Assembly: GCA_028280485.1 (NCBI GenBank)
Contig: JANQLS010000202.1
Location: 48,593-112,592 of the forward strand
Source of the DNA: Planctomycetota bacterium
GTDB taxonomy: Bacteria; Planctomycetota; UBA8108; JACQVS01
Length of the DNA stretch: 64,000 nt
Reading direction: 5' to 3'
A program made the translations under genes and the position numbers. The notes beneath the pieces are model-generated. The model was not told the origin of the DNA. It saw only the letters and a list, made by a program, of their open reading frames with translations, and did not search any database. Shown here in pieces: positions 1-8,999 of this stretch. Position 1 is the first letter of the stretch. Every line of letters starts with the position of its first letter.

Positions 1-471
1 TTCACCATCGGGAATTTTCCATCGATAGGAATACAGTGCTCCCTCGGGAGTTCTCGCGTAGGCCTCTAAGCCCTTTTTGAGGAGTCGAGCGATCGTTGAC
101 TTGGCACTCCCCACCGGACCGTGAAGGAGCAGGACTCTCTTCTCGGTTCCGTAACCGTGGGCGGCACTTTTGAAGTGTCCGACCAAGCGCATCAATTGTC
201 GATCGAGGCCGTAGATGGCATCTTTGCCATCCTCGATGGGATCATCGAAGAAATTGTAATGAACAATCTTTTCTTTGAAGAGAGTGTACTCTTCACAACC
301 GTACGACATGATCATGTCGTAGACCCGCTGATAGGCATTGCGGGCAAGGCGCGGATTTTCGAGAACCCGTTCGAGGTACTGGGAAAAGGAGCCCGTCCAG
401 GTGAGCTCTTGGAATTTTTCTTGATTGACCTCAGATTCGATGAGGTCGTAGACGCGAGTAACATCAGCCAT
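1..471 (-). CDS. prkA: PrkA serine protein kinase, N-terminal part (cut by window edge)
   Basis: The 157 visible residues match the N-terminal AAA-like domain of PrkA, a Ser/Thr protein kinase found next to stress and carbon-starvation genes in many bacteria. The P-loop is seen as LLLHGPVGSAKSTIARLLKK, followed by the family's GALYSYRW strand. The start is the ATG at 471, preceded by a clear AGGAGG (reverse strand) about 7 bases upstream. The kinase C-terminal domain lies outside the window. In other genomes PrkA is often followed by a YeaH/DUF444 gene and SpoVR; this cannot be checked here. It is separated from dnaK by 438 bases and has its own leader. Confidence 0.93.
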   Translation of the reverse strand, partial: MADVTRVYDLIESEVNQEKFQELTWTGSFSQYLERVLENPRLARNAYQRVYDMIMSYGCEEYTLFKEKIVHYNFFDDPIEDGKDAIYGLDRQLMRLVGHFKSAAHGYGTEKRVLLLHGPVGSAKSTIARLLKKGLEAYARTPEGALYSYRWKIPDGE

Positions 472-909
472 GGGGATACCTCCTGCTTCGGTTATCGGTC
501 AAATGGAATGCCACCAAGAGCATTATTCGGCTCAGATTTTTATAAATTGAAGAATCAAAACTCGGCGAAAATAGGTGAGGATTTCCTCCAGCAAGAATGT
601 GATTAAGGGTGGAAACGGAGGGTGATTCTCCAATCAAAAACAGCCAGAAAGTACTCCATCGGAGACCTTTCCCCGATGAGCAATAAGTACCGATAACATC
701 AACTCTTCCAGCCCTTCAAATTATAGGTCCTTCCCATTCCTTCGCCAATTTCCCCTCCCCCAAAACTCTACCCAGGGTACGCAGATTAAGACTTTAAGCT
801 ATTTTCCTATAAGGAATTAGGGGTTGAGGCCTCAGGTTTTCAAAACATAAAAAAAGCCCGCAGAGAACGATAAGCTCTCTGCGGGCTTTCGAAGCTGGAG
901 AGTAGAACG
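472..909. other. Intergenic region between prkA and dnaK
   Basis: No gene is supported here. An open frame on the plus strand across 121-606 is the antisense shadow of prkA. The region should hold the prkA promoter (minus strand), but no convincing -35/-10 or -24/-12 box was recognised. Its left part as read on the plus strand, near 849-889, is the dnaK terminator. Confidence 0.5.
849..889 (-). terminator. Rho-independent terminator of dnaK
   Basis: A hairpin with a 12-bp GC-rich stem (AGCCCGCAGAGA paired with TCTCTGCGGGCT) lies about 20 bases after the dnaK stop. On the minus strand it is followed by a run of six or more T. Confidence 0.88.
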
Positions 910-2871
910 TTACTCTTTGACTTCGTAATCAGCGTCGATGATGGTTTCTTTCTGACCGTCTTCTTCGCCTGCAGAAGCACCTGCACTTTGGGCCTCACCA
1001 CCAGGGGCGGGACCTGGTTCGGGCTGGGGAGCCTCGGCTCCGCCTTGTTGCTGGGCGGCTTCTTGAGCGGCCTTCTCGTAGATGACCTTACCGGCTTCTT
1101 GAGCGACTTTATCGAGCTCTTCGAGAGCCTGCTTCATGCCTTCCACGTCATCTTTGTCTCTGGCTGCTTTCAAGCGATCGATTACCGCACCGATTCGAGC
1201 TCGATCCTTTTCTTCGAGGACTTCCGTGTTTTCAGAAACAAACTTCTCGGTTTGGTAAACCATGCTGTCGGCTTGGTTCTTCGTATCGATCAATTCACGT
1301 TTTTCACGGTCGGCGTCCGCGTGAGCCTCGGCTTCAGTTTTCATCTTCTCGATTTCATCTTGGCTGAGTCCACCCGAACTGGTGATACGGATGTTCTTCT
1401 CTTTACCAGTACCCGTGTCTTTCGCGGACACATTGAGAATTCCGTTCGCATCGATATCGAAGGAGACTTCGATCTGAGGAACTCCCCGTGGTGCTGGCGC
1501 GATCCCTTCCAAGAGGAAGGAGCCTAAGAGGCGGTTATCCGTCGCCATTTCGCGTTCACCCTGGTAGACCTTGATCTCAACCGAAGTTTGGTTATCGGCT
1601 GCAGTTGAGAAGGTTTCTTTTTTCGTGGTTGGAATCGTCGTATTCCGTTCGATCAATTTCGTCATGACGCCACCCAGGGTTTCGATACCCAACGAAAGGG
1701 GAGTCACATCGAGTAAGAGAACGTCGTTGAGAGCCTCATCTCCCTGAAGAATTCCACCCTGGATCGCAGCCCCTAATGAAACGACTTCATCGACGTTCAC
1801 TGAGCGGTTGGGTTCTTTCTTGAAGATCTCTTCAACGAGAGCTTGAACCTGAGGAATCCGAGTTGAACCACCGACTAAAAGAACTTCGTCGATGTCTCCG
1901 GGAGCCAACTTGGCATCTTTCATGGCGAGCTCGCAGGGTCGTCGACAACGTTCGACTTCAGACTCGATCAGTTGTTCGAATTTCGAACGACTCAAGTCTA
2001 ACTGCAAGTGCTTAGGACCCGTTTGATCCGCGGTAATAAAGGGCAAGTTGATATCGGTTGAACCCTTCGTTGAAAGTTCACATTTGGCTTTTTCAGCGGC
2101 TTCTTTCAGCCGTTGGAGAGCCATTTGATCGTTTCTGAGATCCACACCGTGTTCTTTTTGAAATTCGTCTGCGATGTAATCGATAAGAACTTGGTCGAAG
2201 TTGTCTCCACCCAAGTGGGTGTCACCGTTGGTTGACAGAACTTCAAAGAGTCCTTCATCCACTTTGAGCACAGAGATATCGAAAGTTCCACCACCGAGGT
2301 CGAAAACGGCGATTTTTTGATTCGCACGTTTATCTTTAATTCCGTAGGAAAGAGCGGCGGCGGTCGGTTCGTTGATGATACGAACAACTTCCAGCCCCGC
2401 GATCGCACCGGCATCTTTTGTTGCTTGGCGCTGACTGTCGTTGAAGTAAGCAGGAACGGTGATCACGGCCTTTTCAACCGTTTCACCGAGATAAGTCTCA
2501 GCGGATTCTTTTAAGCTACGTAATACCATCGCCGAAATTTCGGGCGGGGTGTACTCTTTGTCATCGATAGAGACTTTCACGGGATCGTTAGCACCGCCAA
2601 CGATCTTGTAAGGAACCATCTTTTCTTCATCGGCGACTTCTGAGTGACGTCGGCCCATGAATCTTTTGATCGAAAAGATCGTCTTACTGGGATTGGTAAT
2701 CGCTTGACGTTTGGCGATTGTACCTACGAGAGTTTCCTTGTCGGAGAAGCCCACTACCGATGGAGTCAGTCGGTTTCCGTCGGCATTGGGAATCACCACA
2801 GGTTCAGAACCTTCCATCACCGCGACAACCGAGTTGGTGGTTCCGAGGTCGATTCCTATGATCTTAGGCAT
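910..2871 (-). CDS. dnaK: Molecular chaperone DnaK (Hsp70)
   Basis: Full-length Hsp70 of 653 residues: the N-terminal ATPase domain carries the phosphate-1 motif IGIDLGTTNS, phosphate-2 VFDLGGGTFDIS and the adenosine motif VLLVGGSTRIPQ. The substrate-binding domain and helical lid follow, ending in a Gln/Pro/Gly-rich linker and the acidic tail DADYEVKE. The frame is open upstream to 2910, but the ATG at 2871 begins the canonical MPKIIGIDLG and has AGGAGG 5 bases upstream, so it is chosen. DnaK folds cytosolic proteins with DnaJ and GrpE; neither is adjacent here. It is a single-gene unit with its own terminator. Confidence 0.98.
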   Translation of the reverse strand: MPKIIGIDLGTTNSVVAVMEGSEPVVIPNADGNRLTPSVVGFSDKETLVGTIAKRQAITNPSKTIFSIKRFMGRRHSEVADEEKMVPYKIVGGANDPVKVSIDDKEYTPPEISAMVLRSLKESAETYLGETVEKAVITVPAYFNDSQRQATKDAGAIAGLEVVRIINEPTAAALSYGIKDKRANQKIAVFDLGGGTFDISVLKVDEGLFEVLSTNGDTHLGGDNFDQVLIDYIADEFQKEHGVDLRNDQMALQRLKEAAEKAKCELSTKGSTDINLPFITADQTGPKHLQLDLSRSKFEQLIESEVERCRRPCELAMKDAKLAPGDIDEVLLVGGSTRIPQVQALVEEIFKKEPNRSVNVDEVVSLGAAIQGGILQGDEALNDVLLLDVTPLSLGIETLGGVMTKLIERNTTIPTTKKETFSTAADNQTSVEIKVYQGEREMATDNRLLGSFLLEGIAPAPRGVPQIEVSFDIDANGILNVSAKDTGTGKEKNIRITSSGGLSQDEIEKMKTEAEAHADADREKRELIDTKNQADSMVYQTEKFVSENTEVLEEKDRARIGAVIDRLKAARDKDDVEGMKQALEELDKVAQEAGKVIYEKAAQEAAQQQGGAEAPQPEPGPAPGGEAQSAGASAGEEDGQKETIIDADYEVKE

Positions 2872-3290
2872 GATTTCCTCCTGTGCGGCTCTTTGGCTCG
2901 CAAAACACAAAATTCATAAAGTCGAAGTTTCTCTGTACCTCTCTTCGACCTTCTTTTCAAACACCCGTCGCTTGAGAGCTTGGGATGTAATGTAAACTGG
3001 CAAAGTTTGTAGGCTTGAGGCTTATTCGGCTGCTCAAGCAGAAATGTGGAGTTCTAAAGAGACCGTTAGAACTCCGATCTGCTCTAATCAAAGCAAATGG
3101 CGTTCCCCAAGCCTCAAAGAAAGGCATAAGTCATTTATTTAAAAGGTTTTAATTTTTAGACCACCAGAAATAATAGGCTGATATTGTTCTTGAGCCTTGA
3201 GACTTCTGCCACATCGGCAGCGCTCTTAAAAGTATGAAGGTATCGAGGACTGTCAGGGTGGCAGGCTGTGACGGAAAGTCGAGTGCGGTA
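2872..3290. other. Intergenic region upstream of dnaK
   Basis: There is no gene. It must hold the dnaK promoter on the minus strand. No CIRCE inverted repeat and no unambiguous heat-shock promoter was seen, so the heat regulation of dnaK cannot be stated from the sequence. Confidence 0.4.
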
Positions 3291-4784
3291 TTAGCTTAGA
3301 TCGTAGGCCTTGAGCTTGCGGTAGAGAGTGCGCTCCCCGATTCCCAGGATTTTTGCGGCCTCGTATCGGTTCCCGTTCACATTCTTCAGAGTATGACGAA
3401 TCAGCTCTTTTTCCACGTCTTTGATGGGAAGCCCGACCAGGCTCTCGATCGTGGTTTCACCCTGGGCTGGCTCCTGTCGTGAAAGACGAATCGTCTCAGG
3501 AAGATCGGTGTAAGTAATCTCAGGGCCAGGGGCCGTCACCACCAAGTTTTCGATGGTGTGCTTGAGCTCACGAACGTTTCCCTTCCAACGATGAGCCATG
3601 AGAGCGAACAGGGCATCGCGTTGAATGTTCGTAAAGCGACGGTTGTAAAGCTCTGAGTAATGAGTGAAGAAAACCTTGGCGAGTAAGGGGATGTCCTGAG
3701 GGCGCTCTCGAAGAGGCGGGATTCGAACAGTCACCACCTTTAATCGATAGTAGAGATCTTCACGAAAGGCTCCTTCTTCTACCAACTCTTCTAAATTACG
3801 GTGCGTCGCTGAAAGAACTCGCACATTGACGGGGATGGGGTCGTTCGCTCCCACGCGAATAATCTCTCGATTTTCTAAGACACGCAAAAGCTTCACTTGA
3901 GTCTCTAATGGGATGTCCCCCACTTCGTCGAGGAAAATCGTTCCACCATCGGAATGCTCAAAGAAGCCTTTCTTACTTTGAGTTGCTCCCGTAAAGGAAC
4001 CTTTTTCGTGACCGAAGAGTTCGCTTTCAATAATGTTCGCCGAGAGTGCCGCACAGTTGATAGGAACGAATCGTTGGTCTTTTCTAAGGCTCGCCTTGTG
4101 AATCGCCTTGGCGATGAGCTCTTTACCCGTACCACTTTCTCCCGTGATCAGCACCGTGGCATCGGTCTCCGCAACCTGCAGGCACAGGTTGATGACTTGG
4201 CTCATTTTTTCACTGATCTGAATGATCTCGTCGAAAGCTGAATCGTTGGTGCGAGCCACCTCAGACCGTTGACGGTGAGCCTCCATCCTTTGCCCCTCGA
4301 TGGCAGCTCGAACCTTACCTTTGAACAGAGCAAAGGATGTTCCCCCTTCTCCTTCTTTACCGAGGGGCTTCGAGACGAAATCAGCGGCTCCCAACTTCAT
4401 GGCTTCGACACAGTTTTCGACAGATGCTTCACTCGTTAAAACCATCACGGCCAAGAACGGATTGATTTGACGGATTTGACGCAAAACATCGAAACCGGAA
4501 AAGCCTTCGAGACCGAGCTCCGTGATCACCAAGTCAAAGGGATACTTGGTTACGAATTCGATAGCCGCCTCGCCTTGATTGGCTAAGTGAGGAACGTAGC
4601 CCATCTTTTGAAGGGAAAAGAAGGTTTCGTCAGCCTGTTCTTGATCACTGTCGACCACCAGAACGAGTCCACGACCGCGCTCGTGCTCGATTTCAGCTTG
4701 CTGCTGAAAGGGAACGAGCGAGCGTTCAGCCTCAGAAACAGTGCTCTGGGGATCGGTGTCTTGGGAATTTGGATCAGTCGACAT
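3291..4784 (-). CDS. Sigma-54-dependent response regulator with Glu at the phospho-acceptor site
   Basis: NtrC-type activator of 497 residues: receiver (about 40-160), AAA+ (about 183-420) and C-terminal Fis-type helix-turn-helix (about 450-497). AAA+ motifs are intact: Walker A GESGTGKE (215-222), sigma-54 contact loop GSFTGA (262-267, usual GAFTGA) and Walker B IFLDEV. In the receiver, Thr117 and Lys139 are in place, but the phospho-acceptor position reads VITELGLEG, so Glu89 replaces Asp; the acidic pair is also altered (Ser46 before Asp47). Asp-to-Glu at this site is known to mimic phosphorylation in NtrC-type proteins, so constitutive or ligand-independent activity is inferred. No sensor kinase is adjacent. 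The start ATG at 4784 has only a weak ribosome site. Confidence 0.93.
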   Translation of the reverse strand: MSTDPNSQDTDPQSTVSEAERSLVPFQQQAEIEHERGRGLVLVVDSDQEQADETFFSLQKMGYVPHLANQGEAAIEFVTKYPFDLVITELGLEGFSGFDVLRQIRQINPFLAVMVLTSEASVENCVEAMKLGAADFVSKPLGKEGEGGTSFALFKGKVRAAIEGQRMEAHRQRSEVARTNDSAFDEIIQISEKMSQVINLCLQVAETDATVLITGESGTGKELIAKAIHKASLRKDQRFVPINCAALSANIIESELFGHEKGSFTGATQSKKGFFEHSDGGTIFLDEVGDIPLETQVKLLRVLENREIIRVGANDPIPVNVRVLSATHRNLEELVEEGAFREDLYYRLKVVTVRIPPLRERPQDIPLLAKVFFTHYSELYNRRFTNIQRDALFALMAHRWKGNVRELKHTIENLVVTAPGPEITYTDLPETIRLSRQEPAQGETTIESLVGLPIKDVEKELIRHTLKNVNGNRYEAAKILGIGERTLYRKLKAYDLS

Positions 4785-4888
4785 ACTTTGAGAGGGTGAG
4801 TTGAGTCTCAGTCACTTCATTCTTAGAAAAATCGAACTCAGATAGTATATCGATGTGAATAGGAGGTGGGAAGAGCCAATGAATCTTA

Positions 4889-6280
4889 TCAGGTATCTTC
4901 CTCTGAATCATCTTCGGAATCGTCATCAGAATCATCATCGTCCGAATCTTCATCGTCGATGTTGTCGGCTTCTTCTAGCTCTAATTTAGTTTCATCAGCC
5001 TTAAGGAGCTTGTACTCACATTTTTTAACTTCGATCTTAGCGTTGTCTCCACGAACTTGAAGGATCAAATATCCCCCACCGGGATAACCGACCTTTACAC
5101 TAGCTCCCCCCCCTTTAGTAGAGGTAATTCTCATTCGATCCGCATCGATTTCAATGATCAGCTCAAGCCAACTATCATCTTCCTCATCAATATTGAGTTT
5201 CCCTAGAGAAAGCGGAGTAAAACTGGTCCTCCCCCTAAAATCTTCGTGACCTCGAGCTCCGATGTAGATATTTTCGGCATCTTCAACCTTCACTTCCATC
5301 TTCACCCAAACATCGATCCAGTGTTCTTCCCCCATGGCGATGTAAGACCCCTGTGAATCTTTTTCTTCCCAGTCGCTAGGGTTGGGACCTAAGATAATTT
5401 TCCCATCTTCAAATTTATCAGTTTCAATGTCTTCAGGAGCGTACCAGGTAATGTAGTCATCCAGCTTAAACTTTCGTGGAGCAATCTTGGCGATCCGTTC
5501 AGCTTTTTTAGTTTTCTCTTCGATATAATCTTGGTACTCCTTATCGATCATCTTTTGAATCTCATTCGCAAACCGAGTTTGTGCGAATTCGGGAGAAAAC
5601 CCTAAAAGAACAGCGATTTTCTCCTTTCGATCGAGAGAGCCTTTTAACTTTCCTTCAATTTCCCGATACTTCGATTCAGCATTTCTAAAAATATCGATCG
5701 TTTTATCAATTTCCGCCACTTGCTCTTCTAAACCGACTCCTTGGTAGTTTGGAAGTTTTTTAGTTCTGAAGTCCTTAACCAATTTATCAGCGCTAAGGTA
5801 ATCCAATTCCTCTTTCTTGAGGAATACCATCACGCGCTCTTTAAGACGAGCCACTTCCCCACGGCCTTCCAACTCGAGTTCCGTTTTCAAGCTGTTGATG
5901 ATGGACTCTACTTGCTTCAAAGGAGGGAAGGATCGAACTTTATACTTTTCGGTGAAGGTGAGAGCTCGAGACTTAAAGCGTTCAGCTTGCCGGATGCGAT
6001 CCATAAGCTTCGAGTTGCCCCGAGTCAACTTAGAAGCCATCTTCCGCCATTGTGTTTTGAGAAGGTCTCTTTCTGTCTCTCGAGGTGATTTTTCTTCAAC
6101 CGAATTGTTATTTGAACTCGTACTTGAATTAGTATTTGAAGAATTTCTCTTGGATTGCTCTGCTTCCCCACTCCCACCACAACCGCCGACAACGACAGCC
6201 ACGAGAGAGGCCAATAGAAGAGGAACAACGCGAACAGAAATCGAAGTTCTTGTTACATGAAGTAAAGAATGAAATCTCAT
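4889..6280 (-). CDS. Lipoprotein with coiled-coil and beta-sandwich-like domain, Asp/Ser-rich tail
   Basis: 463 residues, function unknown. A signal peptide with lipobox VVGGC makes Cys34 the probable lipidated residue. Residues about 60-270 are highly charged and predicted helical/coiled. Residues about 280-430 contain WYAPED, GARGHEDF and GGYLILQVRGDNAKIEVKKCEYKLL, resembling the concanavalin-like fold of DUF1080-type domains, though identity is weak. The C-terminus is a run of about 22 Asp, Glu and Ser residues, encoded by a simple TCATCN repeat at 4890-4960. It sits 104 bases upstream of the sigma-54 regulator on the same strand, so cotranscription is possible. An outer or inner membrane location is inferred from the lipobox only. 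Confidence 0.75.
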   Translation of the reverse strand: MRFHSLLHVTRTSISVRVVPLLLASLVAVVVGGCGGSGEAEQSKRNSSNTNSSTSSNNNSVEEKSPRETERDLLKTQWRKMASKLTRGNSKLMDRIRQAERFKSRALTFTEKYKVRSFPPLKQVESIINSLKTELELEGRGEVARLKERVMVFLKKEELDYLSADKLVKDFRTKKLPNYQGVGLEEQVAEIDKTIDIFRNAESKYREIEGKLKGSLDRKEKIAVLLGFSPEFAQTRFANEIQKMIDKEYQDYIEEKTKKAERIAKIAPRKFKLDDYITWYAPEDIETDKFEDGKIILGPNPSDWEEKDSQGSYIAMGEEHWIDVWVKMEVKVEDAENIYIGARGHEDFRGRTSFTPLSLGKLNIDEEDDSWLELIIEIDADRMRITSTKGGGASVKVGYPGGGYLILQVRGDNAKIEVKKCEYKLLKADETKLELEEADNIDDEDSDDDDSDDDSEDDSEEDT

Positions 6281-6452
6281 GGATTTTCTAAGTCAGTAAT
6301 GTTTTCAGGTTTAACTGTAATCTGAAGCCGTTTATTAAATCTGCCTGTTATATTTTTCCCACAAACATTTTAACTGGGGTGCGGCGACACCTTCGACCAA
6401 ACTTAAATTATAGCCAGGAATCTCCCATCCAGCTCACAAATTTAACCGAGAC

Positions 6453-7553
6453 CTAAATCAAGCCCTCACTTTGAGCTTCTTCGGCTCTTAATTGGGCCGC
6501 CTTAAGATCTTCCAACTCTTCTTCTCGTTCTAACTTACGACGTAATTTCCGAGCTCGAAGCTGAGATGAGACGATCGCGATCAGGCCTAACAATGAGATC
6601 AAAATCCAGGGATTAAGCCACGAAGCCAAGACTTCGATCATGGAATACTTCGAACTGAGCCAAGTCTTAAAATCCTCTTCGAAGCTTAACCAGGATTGCT
6701 TCGTGAGTCCCTCATAAGCTTCAGAAAAGGGCTTTCCCTGATCGAGTTCATCTAAGAGTTTCCCCAGTACTTCCTCCCCATGGACTTCAACCAAGTACTT
6801 CACCATGAGTAGGCTTTGCTTATAAGCCAGGGTGGTCGGATGGTGAAGTCGAGGGAAACGAGCTTCTAAATCGACAACGGGAAACAAGGCATTCATGCGA
6901 GCCATCCCGCTAAAGACCGCTTCATCTTCTCGAGTCATTCCTCCCTCAGCCACGTACATACAGATGCCCTCATCGAACCACTTCGGAATCTTTGCTTGAT
7001 GGCTTCGGTTGACCAGGAGGTGTCCGATTTCATGAATCAAGGTGACTTCTGAAGGCGCCTTACTGAGAGAAGCTTCACGCAGACCGTCACTTCGAACGAT
7101 GATCCAGCCCCGCGAAGGAACAGCTAAACCGAGAACTTCTTGGGGATAGCTTTTTCGAGTGACCTGAGTTGCGATTCGAGAAAGCTCTGAATAACCCGGA
7201 ACGAGCAAGACTGTAATTCTTCGTTGAAGCTTGCGATTCAACCGTCGCTCGACCGTGGCGATCCGGGAAGAAACGAACCTCACTAAACCTTCATTGGCTT
7301 CTAAATCAGGCCAATGCCTTAGGGCGGGATGGCTTTCCCAACCACGATGGTAAAGAATTCCGAAGGGAGCGTTTTCTTTTTTATAATGCTTGAGGAGTTC
7401 AGGTTTTGAAGATGAGCTCGCCCCTTGAGCATGGACGTATCGCTGATCTCCCCCACCGATAAATAGGGTGGAGAGCACGAGCACACTCAGTAAACTCAGC
7501 AGAACTGGCTTGAAACGAAATAAGGTTCGTTGCGTATTCATGGAAGGTATCAT
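6453..7553 (-). CDS. Membrane-anchored zinc metallopeptidase, MA-like gluzincin
   Basis: 366 residues with an N-terminal signal sequence and one C-terminal membrane helix (about 313-335) followed by a charged cytoplasmic tail. The core has the zinc-peptidase motif HEIGH (His174, Glu175, His178) and the downstream helix KWFDEGICMYVAEGG with Glu195 as the expected third ligand, the pattern of the peptidase MA-like gluzincins. The substrate is unknown. The catalytic domain should face outside the cytoplasmic membrane. There are two possible ATGs, at 7553 and four codons later; neither has a strong ribosome site. It is 172 bases upstream of the lipoprotein gene on the same strand. Confidence 0.85.
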   Translation of the reverse strand: MIPSMNTQRTLFRFKPVLLSLLSVLVLSTLFIGGGDQRYVHAQGASSSSKPELLKHYKKENAPFGILYHRGWESHPALRHWPDLEANEGLVRFVSSRIATVERRLNRKLQRRITVLLVPGYSELSRIATQVTRKSYPQEVLGLAVPSRGWIIVRSDGLREASLSKAPSEVTLIHEIGHLLVNRSHQAKIPKWFDEGICMYVAEGGMTREDEAVFSGMARMNALFPVVDLEARFPRLHHPTTLAYKQSLLMVKYLVEVHGEEVLGKLLDELDQGKPFSEAYEGLTKQSWLSFEEDFKTWLSSKYSMIEVLASWLNPWILISLLGLIAIVSSQLRARKLRRKLEREEELEDLKAAQLRAEEAQSEGLI

Positions 7554-7667
7554 ACCAGGTCGTCGAACCTTCCGTCGGGAGATTTCAATAGAATCGTTTT
7601 TCTCTAATCTCTACCGGGCTTTCAAGCAATAGAAATACCTGCAAAGTTTATCTCAGCCTTCCCGGAG

Positions 7668-7804
7668 ATCCCTCGCTAAAGCTTCGGGCTTGGGAGGTTG
7701 GAAATTTTATTTAAGAAAATTAGATGGATTGAGTGATTAATATTGCCTTCATTTTAATTCTGAAGGCCGTCACCGCCCCCCAAGCCCGAAGCTTTAGCGA
7801 GGGA
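7668..7804. repeat. Inverted repeat, family B (27-bp perfect arms)
   Basis: The arm ATCCCTCGCTAAAGCTTCGG... at 7668-7694 is repeated exactly in inverted orientation at 7778-7804, separated by 83 bases. A diverged single arm occurs at 28301-28328 and the arm edge GCGAGGGATAAATGAAG recurs at 57886-57903. A dispersed, non-coding repeat element is inferred. Confidence 0.85.
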
Positions 7805-7848
7805 TAAATGAAGCCCTATCAGATTTAAAATTCACGAGGTGATTACAT

Positions 7849-7893
7849 AAAAAAAAGCCAAACTGACAGCATGTGCTGTCAGTTTGGCTTTTA
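7849..7893 (-). terminator. Rho-independent terminator of the actin-like operon
   Basis: A perfect stem AAAAGCCAAACTGACAGCA with a two-base loop lies 30-70 bases beyond the actin-like gene's stop. It is followed on the minus strand by a T tract, and A/T tracts flank both sides, so it may work in both directions. Confidence 0.9.
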
Positions 7894-7922
7894 AATTTAA
7901 TTTGGCTTTACGCCCGTCGATC

Positions 7923-8999
7923 TTAGAGATCAGAGAGAGCGGCGACCAGACAACCTTTAGAAACACTAAAGAGAGGGTCTTCAGCCATGCGAATGTTCTT
8001 CACTTCAATCGGGAAGTTGATCGACTTAAACTCGTCTTTGAAGACGTCGATAAATCCACCGATCATGGAAGTTCCACCAGCACAGACGATCTCGATCGGA
8101 TCGGGGAATGATGGCATTCCATTTGAAGATTCGAAACGTCGCTTGATGTTCTCGAGCGTGTAAGAGATCAAGTTTCGGTAGTAGATCTCAACGGCTTCTT
8201 CTTCACGGTTGCGAGGATGGAGGATGTTGACACCCTTTTCCTTGATCGCAGTAGCGCGACTTTTCTTGATACCGAGCACTTGAGCGACGTTGGTATCGAT
8301 CCAGTCACCACCACGTGAGGTGGAGAAAGTCAAAGCGGGAATCGACTTGTAGCTGACACAGATATTGAACATTCCACCACCGCAGGAAATTCCAATACCG
8401 GTGAAATCATCTTCGGCGAGTTCACTGGAGACAACAGCGTGGCCTTCCAAGAGAGGCTTGGGAGTGTAGCCCAATTGCTTGAGCAAACTTGAGAACAAGC
8501 CTTTGTGGTAGATCACGTTAAATTCAGCGTCGATCGGATCAGCCGGAATAGAGAAGTAACAATTCTCTCCTTCGACAGTTGGCGTACCGAGCAAGTTTTC
8601 AAGAAGAAGCTTCTCGATAGGCAAGGCATCCTGTTCGTTGGGACTGATCACACCATCTGACATCGGCCGACGAGTTTCGCGATTGAAAATATTCGCGAGC
8701 TCAAACGCAGGATCACCGACAACAACCATACGGCCGTTGAGAACAACGTATTGAACGTTGAGCTTGGTGAGCATATTGCGCGTGTAATCATCGGTTTCGA
8801 TATCGATGAATGCATTACGTTGAATCTTGATAGTAACGTTACCCTCGACATCCTGAGCGGCGCTCACTAAGTTGGCCGTCCCTACGTCTAAGCCTCTTCC
8901 AAGCTCGAGCCCAGATTGAGTACCTACACTTGCAGGGGCTTCAGCTGAATTAACAGCTTCGTGCTCGAATTCGGGGGATTGGGATTGATTATTCCCCAT
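7923..8999 (-). CDS. Actin/MreB-like ATPase
   Basis: 358 residues of the actin-like ATPase superfamily. Phosphate-1 motif GRGLDVGTANLVSA (about 33-46) closely resembles the GIDLGTANT of MreB. The adenosine motif IVCAGGTSMIGGF is near 310. The phosphate-2 loop reads GIGISCGGGMFNICV, so the Asp usual in DIGGGT is Ser, which may slow hydrolysis. The N-terminal 30 residues are polar and unlike MreB's membrane helix. The ATG at 8999 lies 11 bases inside the upstream coiled-coil gene with AAGGAGG about 8 bases before it, so the two are translationally coupled. MreB, MamK, ParM-like and pilus-type actins are alternatives; the exact subfamily is not assigned. A filament-forming cytoskeletal or positioning role is inferred. 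Confidence 0.85.
   Translation of the reverse strand: MGNNQSQSPEFEHEAVNSAEAPASVGTQSGLELGRGLDVGTANLVSAAQDVEGNVTIKIQRNAFIDIETDDYTRNMLTKLNVQYVVLNGRMVVVGDPAFELANIFNRETRRPMSDGVISPNEQDALPIEKLLLENLLGTPTVEGENCYFSIPADPIDAEFNVIYHKGLFSSLLKQLGYTPKPLLEGHAVVSSELAEDDFTGIGISCGGGMFNICVSYKSIPALTFSTSRGGDWIDTNVAQVLGIKKSRATAIKEKGVNILHPRNREEEAVEIYYRNLISYTLENIKRRFESSNGMPSFPDPIEIVCAGGTSMIGGFIDVFKDEFKSINFPIEVKNIRMAEDPLFSVSKGCLVAALSDL

Larger units (their letters stand above)
7554..7922. other. Intergenic region with long inverted repeat and terminator
   Basis: No gene. It holds a family-B inverted repeat (7668-7804) and the terminator of the actin-like gene (7849-7893), plus the presumed promoter of the peptidase gene. 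Confidence 0.6.

Noticed and set aside
121..606. Plus-strand open frame antisense to prkA
   Set aside because: The minus strand carries the recognisable PrkA P-loop; the plus frame has no family features.
472..909. Sigma-54 (-24/-12) promoter for prkA
   Set aside because: No TGGC-N8-TGC element with proper spacing was found on the minus strand.
988..1527. Long plus-strand frame across dnaK
   Set aside because: Antisense shadow of dnaK with no independent support.
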